Shown here: in pieces, positions 7,433-9,633 of the stretch
How the letters are laid out: each line of letters starts with the position of its first letter
How positions within the stretch are numbered: position 1 is the stretch's first letter
Origin: JBCDIQ01 sp039024295
GTDB taxonomy: Bacteria; Bacteroidota; Bacteroidia; J057
DNA: 9,633 bases
Assembly: GCA_039024295.1 (NCBI GenBank)
Contig: JBCDIQ010000219.1
Location: 1-9,633, forward strand
Reading direction: 5' to 3'
Program-made: the position numbers and the translations under genes
The notes under the pieces: generated by a model
What the model was told of the DNA's origin: nothing
What the model saw: the letters and a program-made list of their open reading frames with translations, nothing else
The model's database searches: none

Positions 7433-7454
7433 AATGTGCTACATTTACAGGATA
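7422..7454. promoter_or_regulatory. 33-bp imperfect palindrome upstream of the serine hydrolase
   Basis: TATCCTGT (7422-7429) is the exact reverse complement of ACAGGATA (7447-7454). Inside, AATGT (7433-7437) pairs with ACATT (7441-7445) around a 3-nt GCT loop, leaving a small asymmetric internal loop. It ends 26 bp before the hydrolase ATG. It may be an operator overlapping the promoter or a 5'-leader hairpin that affects translation or mRNA stability. A terminator is less likely because only a short T-run (7467-7471) follows, separated from the stem by 12 bases. Confidence 0.5.
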
Positions 7455-7480
7455 AATGAACCCCCATTTTTCGTTATGTG

Positions 7481-8590
7481 ATGCGAAAGGCTACTACATT
7501 ATATGTACTCCTTCACCTTCCCACTTTCCTTTTCTGCCAAACTCTTGAAGTGCAGGTTCAAGAACTGTTAGACTCCTTATATAAAGACCACGAAGGGACC
7601 GTTGGTATCCTCCTGCATGTGGAATCCCCATCACAAAGAATTTCCTGGACCTCAGCTGTGGGTGTGGCAGACACACTTTCCAAAGAGCCTCTTCAAAATG
7701 AGCATCCAGTATTGATCGCCAGTAATACCAAGCCCTATGTGGCTGCGTCGATCTTGCGCTTGGTGGAACAGGAAACAATCAAGCTGGATGACCCCATTCA
7801 GAAATTATTGGGCAAAAAGACACGTAGGCTGTTCGAAAAGGATGGATATGACCTCAAGGCTATCTCCGTTAGGCACTTGCTTTCCCATACTTCTGGTATA
7901 CATGATTATGTGAATGAAGCCTATTTTGAATTTGTTAATCAACATCCTGCCTACAATTGGCAGAAAGAAGAGCAACTAACCAGGGCTGTCGAAGTTGGTG
8001 ATCCCCTCTGGGCACCTGGGACCGCTTATGGATATGCAGACGTTAACTATTTGCTCCTAACAGAAATACTGGAACGAAAAACCGGAAAGCCTTTTCATGC
8101 AGCTATCCGCGACCTCCTGAAGTTTGATTCCCTGGGGATCAGACGGACATGGTTCAAGGACTTGGAACCTTTCCCTGCGGAGACTTTGCCGCTGGCACAC
8201 CAGTATGCGGATACATATGGTTGGGATTCTTATAAAATAGATCACTCTTGGGACCTGTACGGAGGCGGAGGAATGGCTGCAACCGTAAAAGATGCTGCCC
8301 TATTTTTTCAGTACCTGTTTGAAGGAAAAATGGTGTCGGATACTGCCGTCCTGAAGCAGATGCATACGTATGTATTGCCCAAAGAAACCTCGAATTACTG
8401 CCTTGGCATTAGAAACATTCCCCTGCCAAACCAGCACCTGTATTATCACGGAGGATGGTGGGGAACAGGTGTGGTCTATTCTCCTGAAACCAGAAGTACG
8501 GTTGCCGTTTTTACCTTACAGAAAGGAAAAAGGGAACGGATCAATCCATTTTTAGGAAAAAAGATTCAGGAAATGTTGCTTGCAGAATGA
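7481..8590 (+). CDS. Secreted serine hydrolase, beta-lactamase/PBP-like family (class C type)
   Basis: This 369-residue serine hydrolase belongs to the Pfam Beta-lactamase (PF00144) group, which includes class C beta-lactamases, D-Ala-D-Ala peptidases and esterases. Residues 1-20 form a signal peptide (basic MRK, hydrophobic core, LFCQ) without a clear lipobox, so export to the periplasm is likely. The nucleophile motif SNTK is at 81-84 (S81, K84), preceded by VLIA. HLLSHTSGI at 132-140 is the family signature. The Tyr motif region is GYADVNYLLL (184-193), with Y185 and Asp in the place of the usual Asn of Y-x-N. WDLYGGGGMAAT (257-268) and HGG at 323-325 (the K/H-T/x-G position) follow. The machinery looks complete, but the true substrate is unknown and antibiotic resistance should not be assumed. 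A GTG lies directly before the chosen ATG and could be the start instead. The stop overlaps the next gene by 4 bp. Confidence 0.93.
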   Translation: MRKATTLYVLLHLPTFLFCQTLEVQVQELLDSLYKDHEGTVGILLHVESPSQRISWTSAVGVADTLSKEPLQNEHPVLIASNTKPYVAASILRLVEQETIKLDDPIQKLLGKKTRRLFEKDGYDLKAISVRHLLSHTSGIHDYVNEAYFEFVNQHPAYNWQKEEQLTRAVEVGDPLWAPGTAYGYADVNYLLLTEILERKTGKPFHAAIRDLLKFDSLGIRRTWFKDLEPFPAETLPLAHQYADTYGWDSYKIDHSWDLYGGGGMAATVKDAALFFQYLFEGKMVSDTAVLKQMHTYVLPKETSNYCLGIRNIPLPNQHLYYHGGWWGTGVVYSPETRSTVAVFTLQKGKRERINPFLGKKIQEMLLAE

Positions 8591-9633
8591 GGTTTATTAG
8601 GTCACTATTTTCAAAAAAGGAGCCTCCCATTCTTACCAATGTGGATTTCTGGGAGTGGTTTCAGGTCCATGAAAAGAAGTTTTTCAGGGCAGTGAGTAGC
8701 GAGGATTTGCCTAAAATTGAAAAGGTTTTTTTCACTCAGCTAGAACCCCGGCTACATCAGATAAATGACGGCATTTGGTTTCTGACGGGCATGTACGATG
8801 ACCATACAGCAGAACTCATCCTAACAGCTGATGGTGCTACAGAAAGTATCGCCTTCGCTGAAGAACTGGCAGCAGCAGCACCTGAGCTGAAAAATTGGAA
8901 GATCACGTCCCTCAAACATCCCTCCCCCTTAAATCACTTCGGGATTGAAATTGCGGGGATTAAAATGGACGTTACCAATTTGAGCTTTTATGCCCATGAG
9001 CATCCAGATATGCCAGATGAGGTTGACATTGTTATTACGCATAAAGAGCTGGACGAATCCAATCGCACCGAAATTACTCAAGGCGTTTACCTGGCATTGG
9101 ATAATTCGTTAGGGGAGCTGACATCCATCACTTCAATTGACAATGTTCGGATTATCCATCCATCCGAAGCAGAGAAGGAACTTATTCCGATTACCAAACT
9201 TAGGGATTACCTGATATGGAGGGAGAAAGAGTTCGTGGAAAAGTACCAAGGCGTTAGGAGAGATACAGAACATGACACTTACATGACCTTTGAGACAACC
9301 TTTCCAGATGGGATGCCAGGCGTAGCCATAATGAATGAAGACTTGTTGAATTGGGACCGAAAGGCGTCACATCCTTGGATGTCTAGGGTCAAAATAGCCT
9401 ATGAAGCAGAAAAAAATGGAATGCCCGGTGAACAAACGGCTGTCCTATTAGATGAAATAGAAGTTGAAATCATGTCAGAATTGAAGGATTCAGATGGCTA
9501 CTTAAACGTGGGAAGGCTAACGTACGACTCCAAAAGAGAGGTCTTTTTCGCGTGTGTCGAGTTCCGGAAGCCCTCGAAGGTGCTTCATGCCCTTAAAAAA
9601 AAATCCAGTCGCTCCATGACGATTGATTATGAA
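8587..9633 (+). CDS. DUF695-domain protein with an uncharacterised N-terminal domain (3' end cut by window)
   Basis: The frame is open from the ATG at 8587 to the window end: 349 residues without a stop, so the gene continues beyond. The ATG overlaps the hydrolase stop as ATGA, suggesting translational coupling, and there is no other ribosome-binding site. There is no signal peptide, so it is probably cytoplasmic. Residues 15-205 form a mixed alpha/beta domain I cannot name. It has FWEWFQVHEKKFF (21-33), a strand ELILTADGA (76-84) and AAAAPELKNWKITSL (95-109). Residues about 205-349 fit the DUF695 pattern: WREKEF (211-216), a TFPDGMPGVAIMNEDL stretch (238-253), HPWMSRVKIAYEAEKNGMPG (262-281), LLDEIEVEIMSEL (287-299) and GYLNVGRLTYDSKREVFFACVEF (304-326). 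DUF695 has no known activity and sometimes occurs near RraB-like domains. Coexpression with an exported hydrolase is clear, but a shared function is not. Confidence 0.82.
   Translation, partial: MRFIRSLFSKKEPPILTNVDFWEWFQVHEKKFFRAVSSEDLPKIEKVFFTQLEPRLHQINDGIWFLTGMYDDHTAELILTADGATESIAFAEELAAAAPELKNWKITSLKHPSPLNHFGIEIAGIKMDVTNLSFYAHEHPDMPDEVDIVITHKELDESNRTEITQGVYLALDNSLGELTSITSIDNVRIIHPSEAEKELIPITKLRDYLIWREKEFVEKYQGVRRDTEHDTYMTFETTFPDGMPGVAIMNEDLLNWDRKASHPWMSRVKIAYEAEKNGMPGEQTAVLLDEIEVEIMSELKDSDGYLNVGRLTYDSKREVFFACVEFRKPSKVLHALKKKSSRSMTIDYE

Noticed and set aside
7478..7480. GTG as the start of the serine hydrolase
   Set aside because: An ATG follows immediately and is the commoner start. The choice changes the protein by one residue only, so GTG remains possible.

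Overview
The window looks like ordinary chromosomal DNA from a member of the Bacteroidota. The supporting signs are moderate GC, genes that mostly lack Shine-Dalgarno sequences, a TAnnTTTG-type promoter element, a long helical-repeat protein of a style common in this phylum, a DUF695-type protein, and an alpha-oxoamine synthase resembling Bacteroidota 8-amino-7-oxononanoate synthase-like proteins. A Saprospiria- or Cytophagales-like source would fit, but I cannot fix the genus. No tRNA, rRNA, CRISPR array, insertion sequence or phage gene was seen.

Layout: two blocks diverge from an AT-rich gap at 5585-5834. On the minus strand, read right to left, come a 474-residue helical protein of unknown function, the RNA 2',3'-cyclic phosphodiesterase ThpR (4 bp downstream), a 147-bp gap, a membrane-anchored penicillin-acylase-family Ntn hydrolase, a small four-helix membrane protein (8 bp downstream), and the N-terminal two thirds of the pseudouridine-5'-phosphate glycosidase PsuG (2 bp downstream), which is cut by the left edge. 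The tight spacing suggests two transcription units or one long one.

On the plus strand come a PLP-dependent alpha-oxoamine synthase (5835-7208), a 270-bp gap rich in hairpins, a secreted serine hydrolase of the beta-lactamase/PBP family (7481-8590), and a DUF695-containing protein. This last gene overlaps the hydrolase stop by 4 bp (ATGA) and runs off the right edge.

The genes do not form one obvious pathway. Themes are RNA and nucleoside turnover (ThpR, PsuG), periplasmic amide or ester hydrolysis (acylase, serine hydrolase) and probably lipid or cofactor synthesis (the oxoamine synthase). The points most worth a second look are the dyad and repeated TGGTACA motifs in the divergent gap, the hairpins downstream of the synthase, a 33-bp imperfect palindrome just upstream of the serine hydrolase, and the unassigned specificity of the synthase. 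I found no convincing new defence, mobile or biosynthetic system.
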